A model generated the notes under the pieces. The model saw only the letters and a program-made list of their open reading frames with translations, searched no databases and was not told the DNA's origin. A stretch of 64,000 nucleotides of DNA from Gracilariopsis chorda (taxonomy: Eukaryota > Rhodophyta > Florideophyceae > Gracilariales > Gracilariaceae). The position numbers and the translations under genes were made by a program. Below are positions 32,692-43,756 of the stretch, piece after piece. The stretch spans positions 62,001 through 126,000 of the forward strand of contig NBIV01000047.1 of the NCBI GenBank assembly GCA_003194525.1, written 5' to 3'. Numbering within the stretch: position 1 is the first letter of the stretch; each line of letters opens with the position of its first letter.

Positions 32692-33560
32692 GTGCACCCC
32701 ACCTCGTGATATTTTCGCTACCTGACTTGGGCTGCCAAGCGGACTATAAGGGTAGAGTTGCAGCGCCGAGGTGCTATTTAAGCACCTCTGCTCGTTCCCA
32801 AAACCCAACCTTTAGCGGTTAGGCACCACCGTCCCAAACTGACGATTCTCTAAAGCAGACCTGCATCTCCGCCTTACGGGATATTCTACAGGTTTCCAAG
32901 CCGTTTGGACTCTTCGCGCGTACCTCGATCGCGCCTGAGGTTCCCAAATGCCCAGTCTCCCTACGGCCGCTCGGTGCTTGCGATCTACTTCACTTGCCAC
33001 CGTCCCCCGACCGTTCCCGTGTGATATGCACACTCTGCTTACAAACTCTGCACGGATCGTGCCTCTAGGAACTTACACGCTTACTTAACGCTATATCACA
33101 GAGAGGTGTATTGTTCTCCTGGAAGTGCCTTCACGATCTACTTTTCCTTCCTTTTGGTTAGTTCCATTAGGTGACCAGCACCACGAAAAGACATTAGTAA
33201 TTCAGGCGGGCATGTTGGTTGGCAGGAGAGATACATGAAAATCCATGCGTGATGCCAACAACAGAGTCAAGTTTCAGAAATATTGTATAGGTTTTCAAGC
33301 TCCTCAAAAGGTTCTTGCTAAGCAAATTTTTCCCATACTCTCCACTGGATAGCGTCGCAAAAAGATGGCACAGTATTGTTTTTCATGGTTGCTCAATTAT
33401 TTTGGGGTATTGGTTTTATTCGAACTGAAATCAGAGAAACTTTTGTGTGTTAGACAGGGCAATAGACTCGGAGGTTGAGCGTTCTTATCGCCTTGTTTGG
33501 ACATGATAATGGTGAAGGAATTTTGGTGATAAGATCAAGATCATTCGTCATTAGCTGCCT
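32692..33560. other. Intergenic, upstream of the 2OG-oxygenase-like gene
   Basis: No coding similarity. 32760-33060 is moderately structured but matches neither 5S nor other rRNA that I recognise. 33100-33560 is AT-rich and would include the promoter of the following gene. Confidence 0.3.
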
Positions 33561-34532
33561 ATGATGTCAAGATTCTTCGAGGAGTATTTCAATCGCCAAC
33601 AAGATCTTCGAGAAGCAGAGAATCAAGAGTTCTGGAATCCCATTTTCAATGCTGGGGAGGCAGCTGATGAAGCGGACAGACTGTCTTGGTCTACGAGGTA
33701 TATGACTACACGGAGAGGAATCGCGGATGAAATGGAAAGAACGACGGAGAATCACTGGGTGGTGAAGAGGCGGGCGTTGTTGGATGCACGTATGGGTCAG
33801 ATCTGTGTATGCCTAGGATTGGAAGATAACCAAGTGGCGGTGCATAAGATGTTTGCGCCAAAGACTGGGGGTAGAGTGTTGTGTACTGGACGCGGCTGTC
33901 CCAGACAGAAGCTACATACGGACTTTCAGACGCTGACGATCCCGGAGAAGCTGAACGAAAAGAATCTGGGGTACTTTATGATAGCCCCTGGCAAGTATTT
34001 GTTTCCATTGTGGGTGTGCGAGGGGTCTCACAAGCATTTTGCGACAACAAATGCGGAGTTGGAAGCGGTTTCTGGAGGATACGCGACCAGAAAGTTCTTA
34101 ATTCCACCGTTATCTATATTCATTGGAAGAGGAGATGTGTCCCATGCGGGGGCAGGGAGTAGAGATGCGATCATGGCACAGAATTTTCTGTTCCGTTACC
34201 ATATATACATGGTACCAGAGGACTACAAGCTACCGGATGCGGTTCAACTTCAATCGAGTTTAAGACCCAGGTTTGTGGAGGACGAGGACTTAATACGGAA
34301 GGACAAAAGCGGAACGAAAGGAACCATTCTGTTGCCAGGAGTTGGGGATAACGAAGAGCGCTCCGCTGATGACAGAGTGTCACAAGAACCTCTAGAAGAC
34401 GACGAGGACCCCCAAAATGAAAGTGATGGCGAATATGACCGTAATGAAGATGGAAATGATAATTCGGACGACGCCATTTATACTCAAGAGGAGGGTGAGA
34501 AGGGAGATGAGGATATAGAAGAAGATAATTAG
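33561..34532 (+). CDS. 2-oxoglutarate/Fe(II)-oxygenase-like protein
   Basis: An intact, ATG-initiated 323-residue protein. A plausible iron-binding triad is visible: HxD at H119-T-D121 (RQKLHTDFQ) and distal H195 (GRGDVSHAGAGSRD), with Arg 201 or 212 available to bind the 2-oxoglutarate carboxylate. The spacing and the LFPLWVCEGSH..F segment resemble phytanoyl-CoA dioxygenase-like folds. The C-terminus (from about residue 265) is very acidic (EEDDEDPQNESDGEYDRNED and similar), unusual for small-molecule hydroxylases and more like a nuclear protein. Substrate unknown. There are two ATGs in a row at the start, and a BLAST/HMM search is needed to confirm the family. Confidence 0.5.
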   Translation: MMSRFFEEYFNRQQDLREAENQEFWNPIFNAGEAADEADRLSWSTRYMTTRRGIADEMERTTENHWVVKRRALLDARMGQICVCLGLEDNQVAVHKMFAPKTGGRVLCTGRGCPRQKLHTDFQTLTIPEKLNEKNLGYFMIAPGKYLFPLWVCEGSHKHFATTNAELEAVSGGYATRKFLIPPLSIFIGRGDVSHAGAGSRDAIMAQNFLFRYHIYMVPEDYKLPDAVQLQSSLRPRFVEDEDLIRKDKSGTKGTILLPGVGDNEERSADDRVSQEPLEDDEDPQNESDGEYDRNEDGNDNSDDAIYTQEEGEKGDEDIEEDN

Positions 34533-34652
34533 CGATGACAGATACATTCTAGTACCGCCGTAAATAAAGCATTGTCTCATTTATATCATGATGCACATAA
34601 GAGATAGGAGTCGTCCTTTTCTTTCTTTATCAGAAACATATGTCTTAACCTG

Positions 34653-35315
34653 TCAACGTTTCTTCTTCAAGAGAGTACCTCGCTCCACATCTTCACTTTT
34701 GTCTTCCATTCTTTTCCTCGTCCCTAGGCAGCTTCTGTGAGCACCACCTGCTCCACCGGCCCCGTGTTGTGCTCCGTTCACTCTGTTTTTCGAGTGCACC
34801 TGAATATCAACGGCCTCTCTAAGCTGCATTTCAAGGACAGTCACTCTGTCTTCCAGAGCATTGTTCTTTCGATAAACTGCTCCTATTTCCCTCACCAAGC
34901 ACTCCACGATCCCTTCCACATGATCCCCCATCAAGACCCCTGCCATTTTCATCCGATTTCGAACAATAGTAACCACGTTCAGTGGAATCCCACCATCAGA
35001 AACGCTCCAAGACAGGCCACCATACTCAAACACTACATCTGTCATACAAGTATACAAACTCTCCTTCAACGAGGCACTTAAAGCCTTAACCCGGGCCTTC
35101 ATATCCTTTCTGAATCTGTGCTCCCGTCCACCACCTGCATCTCCTCCTCCATTCGCAGCCATTACTCCAACTCCCAGCTCTCCTAGCCCAACAGTCTTCT
35201 TCTTCTCTTCTGTTCCCTCATAACAATCTGCTTCATCTCTGGGCGGCGTTTCGGGGACTTCCGTGTGATTCAAAAGAGTGAGCAGTTCTTCATCTCTAAT
35301 GTACCCACTCGACAT
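34653..35315 (-). CDS. Hypothetical protein with short coiled coil
   Basis: A 220-residue frame, convergent with the oxygenase-like gene. ATG at 35315 is well placed. Features: an acidic N-terminus, a Gly-rich linker around residues 50-66, a globular-looking centre, then a heptad stretch (YRKNNALEDRVTVLEMQLREA, about residues 150-172). The C-terminus is basic (GTRKRMEDKSED...LLKKKR), which could be a nuclear localisation signal. Not recognised. Confidence 0.45.
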   Translation of the reverse strand: MSSGYIRDEELLTLLNHTEVPETPPRDEADCYEGTEEKKKTVGLGELGVGVMAANGGGDAGGGREHRFRKDMKARVKALSASLKESLYTCMTDVVFEYGGLSWSVSDGGIPLNVVTIVRNRMKMAGVLMGDHVEGIVECLVREIGAVYRKNNALEDRVTVLEMQLREAVDIQVHSKNRVNGAQHGAGGAGGAHRSCLGTRKRMEDKSEDVERGTLLKKKR

Positions 35316-35823
35316 CGAGAAAATAGCTTAAGCTCTGAACAAAGCCGCGATATAGTACGCGAGATGTTTAGTATCGACGCTAACCCGTCCTCAAATATTT
35401 CGGTCTCCAATTTTCTACTAAAACCGTACTTCCGCGACATCTAAACAGCTTTCCACGTACGCAGCTTGATATGTTAATACTACAATATGCGTCTAACTGT
35501 GTTTCTGAATCAGAATGAACCAAATATAATTCTTACCGTGTATGGAGTCGTCTACAAGGAGAAACTTGGCATTGGATATCTTACTTCAAGCTCACTCGCT
35601 TTCTAAAACGTACAATGAACTCACTCGCGTACATTATAAAGTGGTATAGTTATAAGAAAAACCTCCACAATGGGGTATAGAAGAGAAGCATAGTATGTAG
35701 CTCACATATCCTAAATCTTAACAGCTGTGCAAAGACGCCGACTGGAAGGGATTGCGGAAGATAGAAGATGAAGGGGCTACGACAACGAAGGTATTCTGTA
35801 TTGTTGGTCTGTTGTTCTAGAAG
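35316..35823. other. Spacer, nothing recognised
   Basis: AT-rich sequence without supported features. Confidence 0.3.
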
Positions 35824-37024
35824 TTATTCGTACGGAAGGACCCGAGAGGTTGGGGGTCTGGGGTTTGTTCCGATAGCTGCAATATATGGCTTGAATCTAT
35901 ATTTGATTTCGTAGTCTATAGCGCTGGAGCAGAAGAGGAGAAGAATGAATAAAGTGTTAGCCACTAGTGGAGGGAAACCTCTGTGGGTTGAAAAGGCAGA
36001 AGGTTGGATGGACTCCGAAGTGAAGTGAGCGAAGAAGACGGGCACAAATCGACGAAGAAAGGTGCGAATGGAGATTACGATGTCGTCCAGGAACAATGCT
36101 CTTCGAAGAGACTTCCAGGCCGTTGACATAAAAATTTGTATGATGTTGGAGAGATAGTGTGGCGAATATAGGAGAAGGACTCTGTTGTTGAACGGGTGGC
36201 CTGTGAGGGCGTACACGGCCAATCTGTCGACAAAGTAGACTGTTAGGGCGAAGAAGAATCCACCGGGAAAGAACGCGATGGAGGCGTTCCGTATAGAACA
36301 GCTTAGGGAAGCTGGCGTTGGTAGCAGTTCGTAGGCGGCGAATATGTTCGCGTTCAGGGCGAGGAGTCCAGCTATGGCAAATCCTGCGAAACTTGCGCTG
36401 ATGGTGCTCAGTCTGCCATAATGTTGAGTGGGGTTCATTGGGCAGAAAGAGAGGGAGCCGAACAACTCCTTGTGGAGGGAGAATGCAAAGTCGAACAACA
36501 AGATATGGAGTACTGTCTCGATGATACTGTACAGTATGGTATATCTAGTCTCCGCTTCACAGGAGGAATGGCCGGATAGAAGGAACTTGGTGACCACTGG
36601 TTTCAAAACAACGTAGAGAGTTCCGATGGTCGAAGCAGAGGAGGGAGGTGAAAATTAGTAGAGAAAGAAGACTTGCCATATGGAATGGATTGTTCGAAAG
36701 GGATTGAGAGGAACGAATGTAGTTGGATATGTGTCGAAGGTATGGGAGGTCTTGTAGTAGAAGGTGATTTTGCAAGAACCGGGGGTCAGAGGGGTTGTCG
36801 CGCAGGAGTTGGTCAATGTTGTTCATTTCGGCTTTCACTTCATCACTTAGAATGGATGCTGCGCCTGAAAGATATGACTTGTTTGTGTCCCTGCAGTACT
36901 CTAGCTTCAAGAAATTGTTGAAACGAAGGTAGGTTTTGTTGGGGAGAATGTCGAACGTGAGAGTTGCTCGAACTTCATTGTGGAGGAAGACGTATTGTTG
37001 GGAGCGAAAGTTCTCGAACAACAT
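35824..37024 (-). pseudogene. Multi-pass membrane protein, frameshifted
   Basis: Two overlapping frames form one gene. The upstream frame (37024-36557) starts with ATG and has a soluble acidic N-terminal part (EVKAEMNNIDQLLRDNPSDP) ending in a hydrophobic segment (MASLLSLLIFTSLL). The downstream frame (to 35824) has at least five hydrophobic stretches (for example ISASFAGFAIAGLLALNANI; FFPGGFFFALTVYFVD; LVANTLFILLLFCSSAI). Read one base over from about 36640, the upstream hydrophobic segment continues smoothly (SSASTIGTLYVVLKPVV). So a single-base shift, or an unrecognised short intron, separates the parts. Family unknown. Confidence 0.45.
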
Positions 37025-37663
37025 GTTTAGAGGTGCTATATCAAGGGCGGAACTGTTGATGAAGAACGGGAGAGAGAGAGAACGGGCAGGTGTGTCTGAT
37101 TTTATATGAAACAGAATAGCTTTATTGAACTAGATGATGGCGACTAGATGAAGAAAGATTAAAGGCAGGACCAAACGGTTGTTCTATGCGTTTTGAACGC
37201 GTTTCTGTTCATATTCAATGCACAATATTGAGAAGTGAGGACGAAGGATATGAGAAACACTTTCTGGTAGAAGTGGTATAAGAGGTCCAGAATGTGCGCG
37301 GAAAAGGGGGAAAGGGTTATGAAGAAGAAATAATGAGGTTTATGTAAATGGGGGCTGTGGGATGGCGGTAGAGGTAAAGAATATGAGTTTATTGGGCATT
37401 GAAGGGGTACATCTGGGGTGTAGAGAGGGGGTGACGATATGAGAGAGGTTATTGGGTGGGGTAGAAATGAAAGTAAAAGCGGAAAGTGCTAGATATTTTG
37501 AAATACAGTGTATGGCGGTTTTTGGAAGGTGGTAGAATGGCGGGGAAGTGAATGCGCGGGAGCGGCTGGCGCGTGAGGTTCTCACCGGGGGCTTTCCACT
37601 TATTTCGATCTCTACCGCTTCTTTTGATCCTTGCCGCTTTCTTTTAGCTGTGTTGTGTTTGAG
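37025..37663. other. Divergent intergenic region, nothing recognised
   Basis: Lies between the divergent membrane-protein and charged-protein genes and would hold both promoters. The opposite-strand frame across 37340-37927 is low-complexity (His/Pro/Leu-rich) and is treated as a shadow. Confidence 0.3.
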
Positions 37664-38504
37664 ATGACGAGTGGCCGCGGTTCGCGCAGCTGGGGACAGT
37701 TCCTTGCGGAGATTGAGGATGCCGTGGCTGTGGGGATGCGGAAGAAGCGGGAACAAGAGAAAGCGGAGGAGGAAGGGTTGGAGGGAGTGCTTGCGTTGTG
37801 TTCTAGGGTGATGGTGAGGGAGGTGGGGAAGGAGGTGGAGAGGGGTGTGCGTGGGATGGGGAAGAAGATTGCAGAGTTTGTGGTTAGAGAGGTGGGAGGG
37901 TTGAGGGAGAAGCAGGAAAGGTTTCAAGCGCGGCTACGGGAGGTGGAGAAGTTGTTGAAGGAGGGAGGTGGAGTTGGGGAGAGCCGTGGTGGACGGCGGG
38001 GCTCACGCGTGACTGTGACGCCGAATGGTAAGATGACGGGTTGGTTTAGGTATGTGAGTGGCGATGGGATAAGCTTTGGACCTGGAGACGGGGGCTTTGA
38101 TGGGGAAGTCGAGAAGGAGGGGTACGGTTTGTGGCCGAGACTGCGGAGAGCGAGGGGAGGTGTGCAAGGGGAGGGTTGGGGAGAAGAAGCCGATAGTGAG
38201 AGAGGACTTGAAGGGATGCGGGAAGCGTGGAGTGAGTGGAGGGAAGGAGGCGAAGAAGGGCGCCAGGAAGGGGACTCTGGGGCTTAGGAGTGTAGTAGAG
38301 GCGGCGAGGGAGGCAGAGAGAATCTTGGGTGATCAGCGCAAGAGGAGGTGGGAGGTGGATGGTGATGTTGATGAGGAGAGGCGTTGTGGACGTTGGGGGA
38401 AGAGAGTGAAGAAGGAGAAGGAGGAGAGCGTACCGGACGACTTCTTCAAACTGACGTTCCCGGAGACGGAGACGCAGCCGCCTCTCGGTGGAGAGTGGTT
38501 TTGA
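37664..38504 (+). CDS. Highly charged coiled-coil hypothetical protein
   Basis: ATG at 37664 starts a G/E/R/K-rich protein (GRGSRSWGQFLAEIEDAVAV), with a coiled-coil segment around residues 85-110 (LREKQERFQARLREVEKLLK). The first frame runs to TAG at 38285. A second frame, open to TGA 38502, carries RSVVEAAREAERILGDQRKR and an ordered C-terminus (VPDDFFKLTFPETETQPPLG). The two can be joined either by a one-base shift or by removing a candidate intron with a strong donor (GTATGT at about 38050) and a weak acceptor (CTTAG at about 38286), which keeps phase. Function unknown. Confidence 0.4.
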
Positions 38505-38758
38505 TGGGTGTCGTCGTGATATGGGTTGGTAAGAGCGGTTCTTAAGCTTCAGACCCGTTATTAACATCTGGCGAATGACATACAAAACTCCACGGTAAAC
38601 TAGCGACGTGTTTTGCGTTCGTTTTGCATTCATAATATGGAAGACTCTGTGCTAGAATGGAATGCGAAAACTAGCTGGCACTCTAAAAAATTAACGAAAA
38701 TTACCTCTGCATTCGCGATCCGTCATTTTCTGCAGCAGTTTTGGACGACATATTTCAA
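38505..38758. other. Short spacer
   Basis: No supported feature. The retroelement to the right is cut off near here. Confidence 0.3.
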
Positions 38759-41496
38759 TCAGACCAAACTAGCCCCAAATACTAGCGTTCCAAGAACACA
38801 AACGTAAGGGTTCATGGTACCGTTCACTGGTTCCAAGGGAATTATGACTTTCAACGCCTGAGAACTGTAAGGTGATTCCATGCTTGTCAGTTCTTTCCAT
38901 CGAGCGGATGTGAATTGTCTGGCTTTATCCAGTCTCATCTTGTCTGGATAGCCGGTGTATAATGTGGCCCAACAACCAAGACATGCGTACCAGATTGCTT
39001 CAGTGGTCTGACTCTTGAGGAAAACTGCAGAGCTGAAGTGCGTTTGTATGTCGACAACGTGTAGAACTGGCATTTTGTCCAAGAACATAAGATCCAAAGC
39101 AATTTCACTGTTGAATATTAGTTTGCCTGGAATGGATACTTGGAAGGACTGTGGCCGGGGTGTAAAACGTTGGCACGTGGCACATGATTTTGAGATATGC
39201 TCGATGAGTTTCCTGATCTCAACCGTTGCATTTTCTGGCTTAGCTCGGGAGATAAAGTTGAAAAGCTTGTTTGCGCTTGGATGGTAGAAGTGCATATGCA
39301 TTTTTCGGAGTTCACTTTTTGTGTAAAGAATCTCAGAGAGGTCCCATTCTAAGTACATATGACCGAATTTCCGCGTGATTGGTATCGACCAATTGAACTT
39401 CTTGTTGAGTAACATGTTTTCCACGTTGTCAGGTACAAGAGAGTGTAAGTCCAGGATATCGAGTCCAATAAGAAGAGGTACAGAGGCGTCAACAAAGTCA
39501 ATCTCAAGTGGAAGAAAAGTGTTGCCAGGAATTGGAATGCGTACTTGCATGGTTCCACGGCTGAAGTATATGTCATCTCCAAATTTAAAAGCTTTGTTGG
39601 AGTGATTCAGCTTAAATGGAATGCCTAAAAGTTTACAGTACGCTTGGGCTTGTTGTTTTCCTACTACAGATTGTTGTGCGCCAGAATCCAGACATGCTCC
39701 TTGAAATTCGCGTCGGTTTCTCTCGAATGAGCTTGTATTCACGTTGTGAATATCAACAAGGTTCCAACGAGGTGTTCGTGAACTGTATCGTGCTTACTTT
39801 CGTGTACAAAAACGAATAATTCGAGGTGAGCCATTGGAGGACTTGTCTGGTCCTTTCTTGTTATGCTGCTTGGGAGGAGCACTACGGCAGAAATCGTTAG
39901 TACTCCCAGTTAAAAATCCTCAAGGCAATTCTAGAGGGAAGGTTTGCTACTCTGCGTACCAAAATTAGATGCAAAGAATTGTTCGGAAGTATCAGAGTTT
40001 TCGTTGTCCGCATTAATATCTGCCTCGCGGTTGCAAGCAAAGAATGTTTCCGCGCATTCGAATTCATCGGAATCACTGGACTCTTCGAGCTGTTGGCAGA
40101 TTTCACACAGGACACTTTTCAAGGCCTTGTTCTGATCCTTGTAGCCGTTGTGTTGCAAATATTGCACACGGTTGGCGGCATTGTTGGTGAGGTCCTTGCG
40201 TTGCCTGGATTCGGCAAGAACATGTCCGAATTTACCACAATTCCAACAGGTAACATTTCGTCTGCTTTTGGATTGACGAAAGTTTGTCCGGTTTGTGGAA
40301 TGCGGGTGACGTACGTATCGGGATTGGCCAGCATAGAACGTTTCACTCGTGTCAGAGTTCTGAAAAGCGTCGGTGGAAAGTGAGTCTAACTGAAGACTCT
40401 TTTGATCTCGCATGCGACCGATTTTCTCTTCTTGATCCAGTTGAATTGCGGCTTCCAACTGACCGTAAAGTTCATGATAACTAATCAGTCCCGCATTGGC
40501 TCGCACCCAGGAATTACCAATTACAGCATTCTGTAAATATTGGATTCTGTTGCGCTCGGATCGGCAGTGCATAGGACCTTGTGGGGACAACTTCGAAATC
40601 TCTTCGTGGAGTTGCTCCAAAGCGTCGCTTAATGAAGAGATCTTTGACACAAATTGGATTCGTAAGTTACGTAAATAGGCAGCAATGCGTTTCTGACGGG
40701 AAAGACAATTATACTCCTTTTCCATTACTGCTGAAGCTTCCCTGAAACTTCGCACTCTGCCATCAACGTTTTGTACGTAAAAACGTTTCGCATTTCCACG
40801 CAAAAGGTGGAGGAAGTATTGGAGTCTTTGATGGTTGGATAGATTTTAATCTAGAGTGGCATACTTATAGTCGCTCAGAAATTCCTCCCAACATTCACCA
40901 AGGGCTCCTGAGAATTTAGACGATTCATCTTTGAAACGAGACGCAATATAGTGAGCTATCCTATCTCTGCTGTCTCCAAAGTTCGTTTGTGGCTCATTGG
41001 CAGCATTGTGAGCACGCCATGGCTGGCGTTGGCGATTTTGCTCATTCACGCGTTTCGGAGGTGAGAGCTCCCGTTGTTGCTCAACCTCAGTTTCTTCTTC
41101 GACGTCTGCAAATCTCCGTGGTTGTTGTCGGGTAGGCGGAGCAGGTGCCGGCGTTTGCTCGAATAAATCTATAGCAGTGAAAGCATCTTCTAAATGAGAC
41201 TCCTCAAAAATTGTTTTGGCAATTCTTTTTAAGAGGTGACCGCTTTCATGTTCTGCGAGACTAATTCCACGATCTCCTAAGAACTTTGTGAACTTACGCA
41301 TAAGCAATCCATTACTTAAAATTGTAAAAGTGAGTAGCTTATCTGGAGGGTATTCGGTTATCAGAAGTTCGATTACTTGAGCAGGCTCTGCTTGAGTATC
41401 GTTTTCCTGAATATTCTTAATAAATTCGATAAATTGTCGTTGTTGCCGATTTGCATACCTAACATTGGTAGTAAAATTTCCGTCAAGTGGTGGCAT
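38759..41496 (-). pseudogene. LTR-retroelement gag-protease-integrase remnant
   Basis: Gag starts at ATG 41496 and runs to an in-frame TAA at 40846-40848. It continues in the same frame through LRGNAKRFYVQNVDG to a zinc knuckle CWNCGKFGHVLAES whose last Cys is Ser. A protease with LDSGAQQSVVGK and LLIGLDILD lies at 39742 onward. It is followed by a GAG-pre-integrase-like block (MHMHFYHPSANKLF...CATCQRFTPRP) and the start of integrase (IALDLMFLD; RLDKARQFTS). Integrase preceding the absent RT gives copia order, but the protease resembles the Ty3/Bel style. RT and RNase H are missing, so the element is 3'-truncated. No LTR pair was found. Confidence 0.7.
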
Positions 41497-41633
41497 TATG
41501 AACTAAACAAATTACTAAAGTGATATATATGCCAATATAATAGAGTACTGTGTTTAACTAAGCTTTACTCGTATAAAATTAGCCTATTAGTATCGGTAAG
41601 TAATTGTAGAGTAATACGCAAAAGAAAATCTAT

Positions 41634-42269
41634 TTATTTATTTAACTTTTGTTTGTAGAGCACTTTGAAGTGTGCTTTCCCATTTTTGTGGCGGTTCAAA
41701 TGATGATGCGACTCAAATGAGCGCTTAAAAGTAGCACAGTAAGGCGGGGTACGCTTACACTGCATGCGGTTGCTGTGTGTTTTAGACTGACAGTGGTCAA
41801 AAAAGGTTTTTGCACTGTTGCATTGAACTTTGCACAACGTGCAGAAGCGTTTGGCACGTGCCACACGCGTGGTCTACTTCTTTGGTTGTAATTGGTAAGC
41901 CAAACACTTGGCTTTTTTCCTGTGAAGCTTCCGTATGGCACTGGTGCTCGGCTGCACTGGCACTTGTGCGTGTTGACAGCGGCGAGGCACTGGTATTTCT
42001 TCGGCTTGAAGGTCAAAGACATTTGGCGGTTTGCGGCTGGATGTAGTTGAGCGGTGGCCCAGTTCTGATTCACTGTCCACTTCTGAAGGGGTCAATTGGT
42101 CAAATATGTTTAGTCGTTGCTGATTGGTTGGTGGCGCTGGTATTACAGCAAAGTGGTGACGATGCGGGAAGGCTGGGTGCTCTACGGTTACCGTAGGATA
42201 GATTGAATTATAAATAAAAACAGTGCCTGGCTGTCTACGAGCCACTGTAGTTATATGCAGATTGGACAC
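41634..42269 (-). pseudogene. C2H2 zinc-finger frame upstream of the retroelement gag
   Basis: A single frame of 212 codons interrupted by one TAG (41871-41873). The first part is Pro/Ser-rich and unrecognised. The second holds a matrin/U1-type C2H2 finger (FCTLCKVQCNSAKTFFDHCQ followed by SKTH) and a second degenerate finger (YCATFKRSFESHHHLNRHK) in which the second Cys is Phe. It lies 138 bp upstream of gag on the same strand, so it could be an extra ORF of the retroelement or an unrelated remnant. Similar composition (Pro/Gln/Arg-rich) to the gag N-terminal part supports the former weakly. Confidence 0.45.
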
Positions 42270-43756
42270 TTAAAGAATATAAATTAGAAAAAATGTGTGG
42301 TTAGTAATTACGTCTTAAACGTATTGGTTAACAACGCGTAATCAGTACGAACAGAATTTTCCAATTCTTTAGATGTCGAATGACTTACTTGTAAACGGTA
42401 AAAATCGACAATTATCCACGGATAATTCCGGAATGTCGTGAAATAATACGTTTAAAAAAGAGACGGCCTGTGGTGGTAGCTAGGAGCTGCCCAAAAAGGA
42501 TGATTCCTTTGCTTAGAGAGGTGGAGTTGATGATAATAATGGGTTGGGAGAAAGACGAGAGGCGAAAGCCGAGCTCTGTTCCCTCCTTTTATAATCAGAG
42601 AGAAAGACGCTAATCGTCTTTCTCGGTAGTTAGAGTCTTAACATGCTTGCATGAATGCGGCATTGTAAGCAGACATCACACCATCCTCGGGGATGGTGAG
42701 AAGTCAGGATGCTTTCTCACCATTCCCAAAGATGGTGAGATGGTCCAGTCTATCTCCTTCTTCCTTACCGTCTGACAAGGACGGTTGGCGGAGGTTTATC
42801 CTCACAGCGGTGTTTAAATCTTTAAGACACGTCATGAAAAAGTAATAACGTTTTCTTTTGATCGCTATGTCCGTCATCTCCAAGGCTTTTTGTGCATAGA
42901 TTAGTAGAAAAGAGAGTAAGGGGACTGTTCAAAGTTGATGGTCAAGTTTGAATGTGGCTTATTTTTTTTCCATCGCACTGTTATTTTTGTTTTGGCGCAT
43001 TCGAGTTTGCAGCTGTCTTTTCGCGGGAAACGCGCTGCTTGCATGCTACATAAAGTAAGATCATAATTTGATTCCGTTCAAAGTCTGGTAGGTTCTGGAC
43101 ATCTCAGGAAGGGTGGTGTCGACCAGTTTTGTCGGGCATTGGTTACTTTTTCTTAGAGTTAGGTGCTTTTGAGCATACACAAACTGGCGTTCAGAGCGCT
43201 TTCTAAGAAACGTCGATTACGGCCTGATTTGAAACGACGAATTTTATGCCGAACAGTTATGTGGTAGCTGGGAGAGTGGTGGCACCACCACACGAAGGTG
43301 CGTGTAGAGCTACTGTTGTTGGATGAACGTCGGACATCGTGTGGAGGTTCATAATCGCGTGCACGGTGGAGGTGGTTCTATGGATATACAACAATGGACG
43401 GCACAACTCTGCCAGGAGCTTGGTGTAGCTCCGGAAGATTGGGCCGTTTATATAGGGATACTACGCGACCTTTAGGCTACTGAATACGCACGGAACACGT
43501 ATGAATTGCTTCCCGTGGAGTTACTTATACATGTTTCCGGTTCTTCCGCCGTTCGGAAGTCGTACGTTATTCACAACTGTAAAGAAAAACAACGCTGTAA
43601 GAAGCAACATTGAGGATACCATCGGTATCCTCAAGTATCCGCCACACCCACTCGCTGAGCGCAGATCAACGCCCTTCCGCGCCGCCCTTGGTACAGAAAA
43701 AGCGAAACGCACCAACAAGTGCTCCTCAAAATTGTTTTACACGAGCGCAAACGGCT
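42270..43756. other. Non-coding, hairpin-dense segment
   Basis: Between 42490 and 42790 at least seven perfect hairpins occur: AAAGGA-TGAT-TCCTTT, AGGC-GAAA-GCC, AGAAAGACG/CGTCTTTCT, CATGC/GCATG, ACCATCC-TCGG-GGATGGT, CTCACCAT/ATGGTGAG, ACCGTC/GACGGT. This is probably the untranslated leader or LTR of the retroelement to the left, by analogy with the copia leader at 11020-11788. No gene recognised in 42800-43756. Confidence 0.45.

Noticed and set aside
32760-33060. Possible rRNA or 5S fragment
   Set aside because: The GC-rich text does not match conserved 5S, SSU or LSU stretches that I can recognise.
37340-38633. Minus-strand His/Pro/Leu-rich frames opposite the charged protein
   Set aside because: Low-complexity complement of G/A-rich coding sequence; typical shadow frames.
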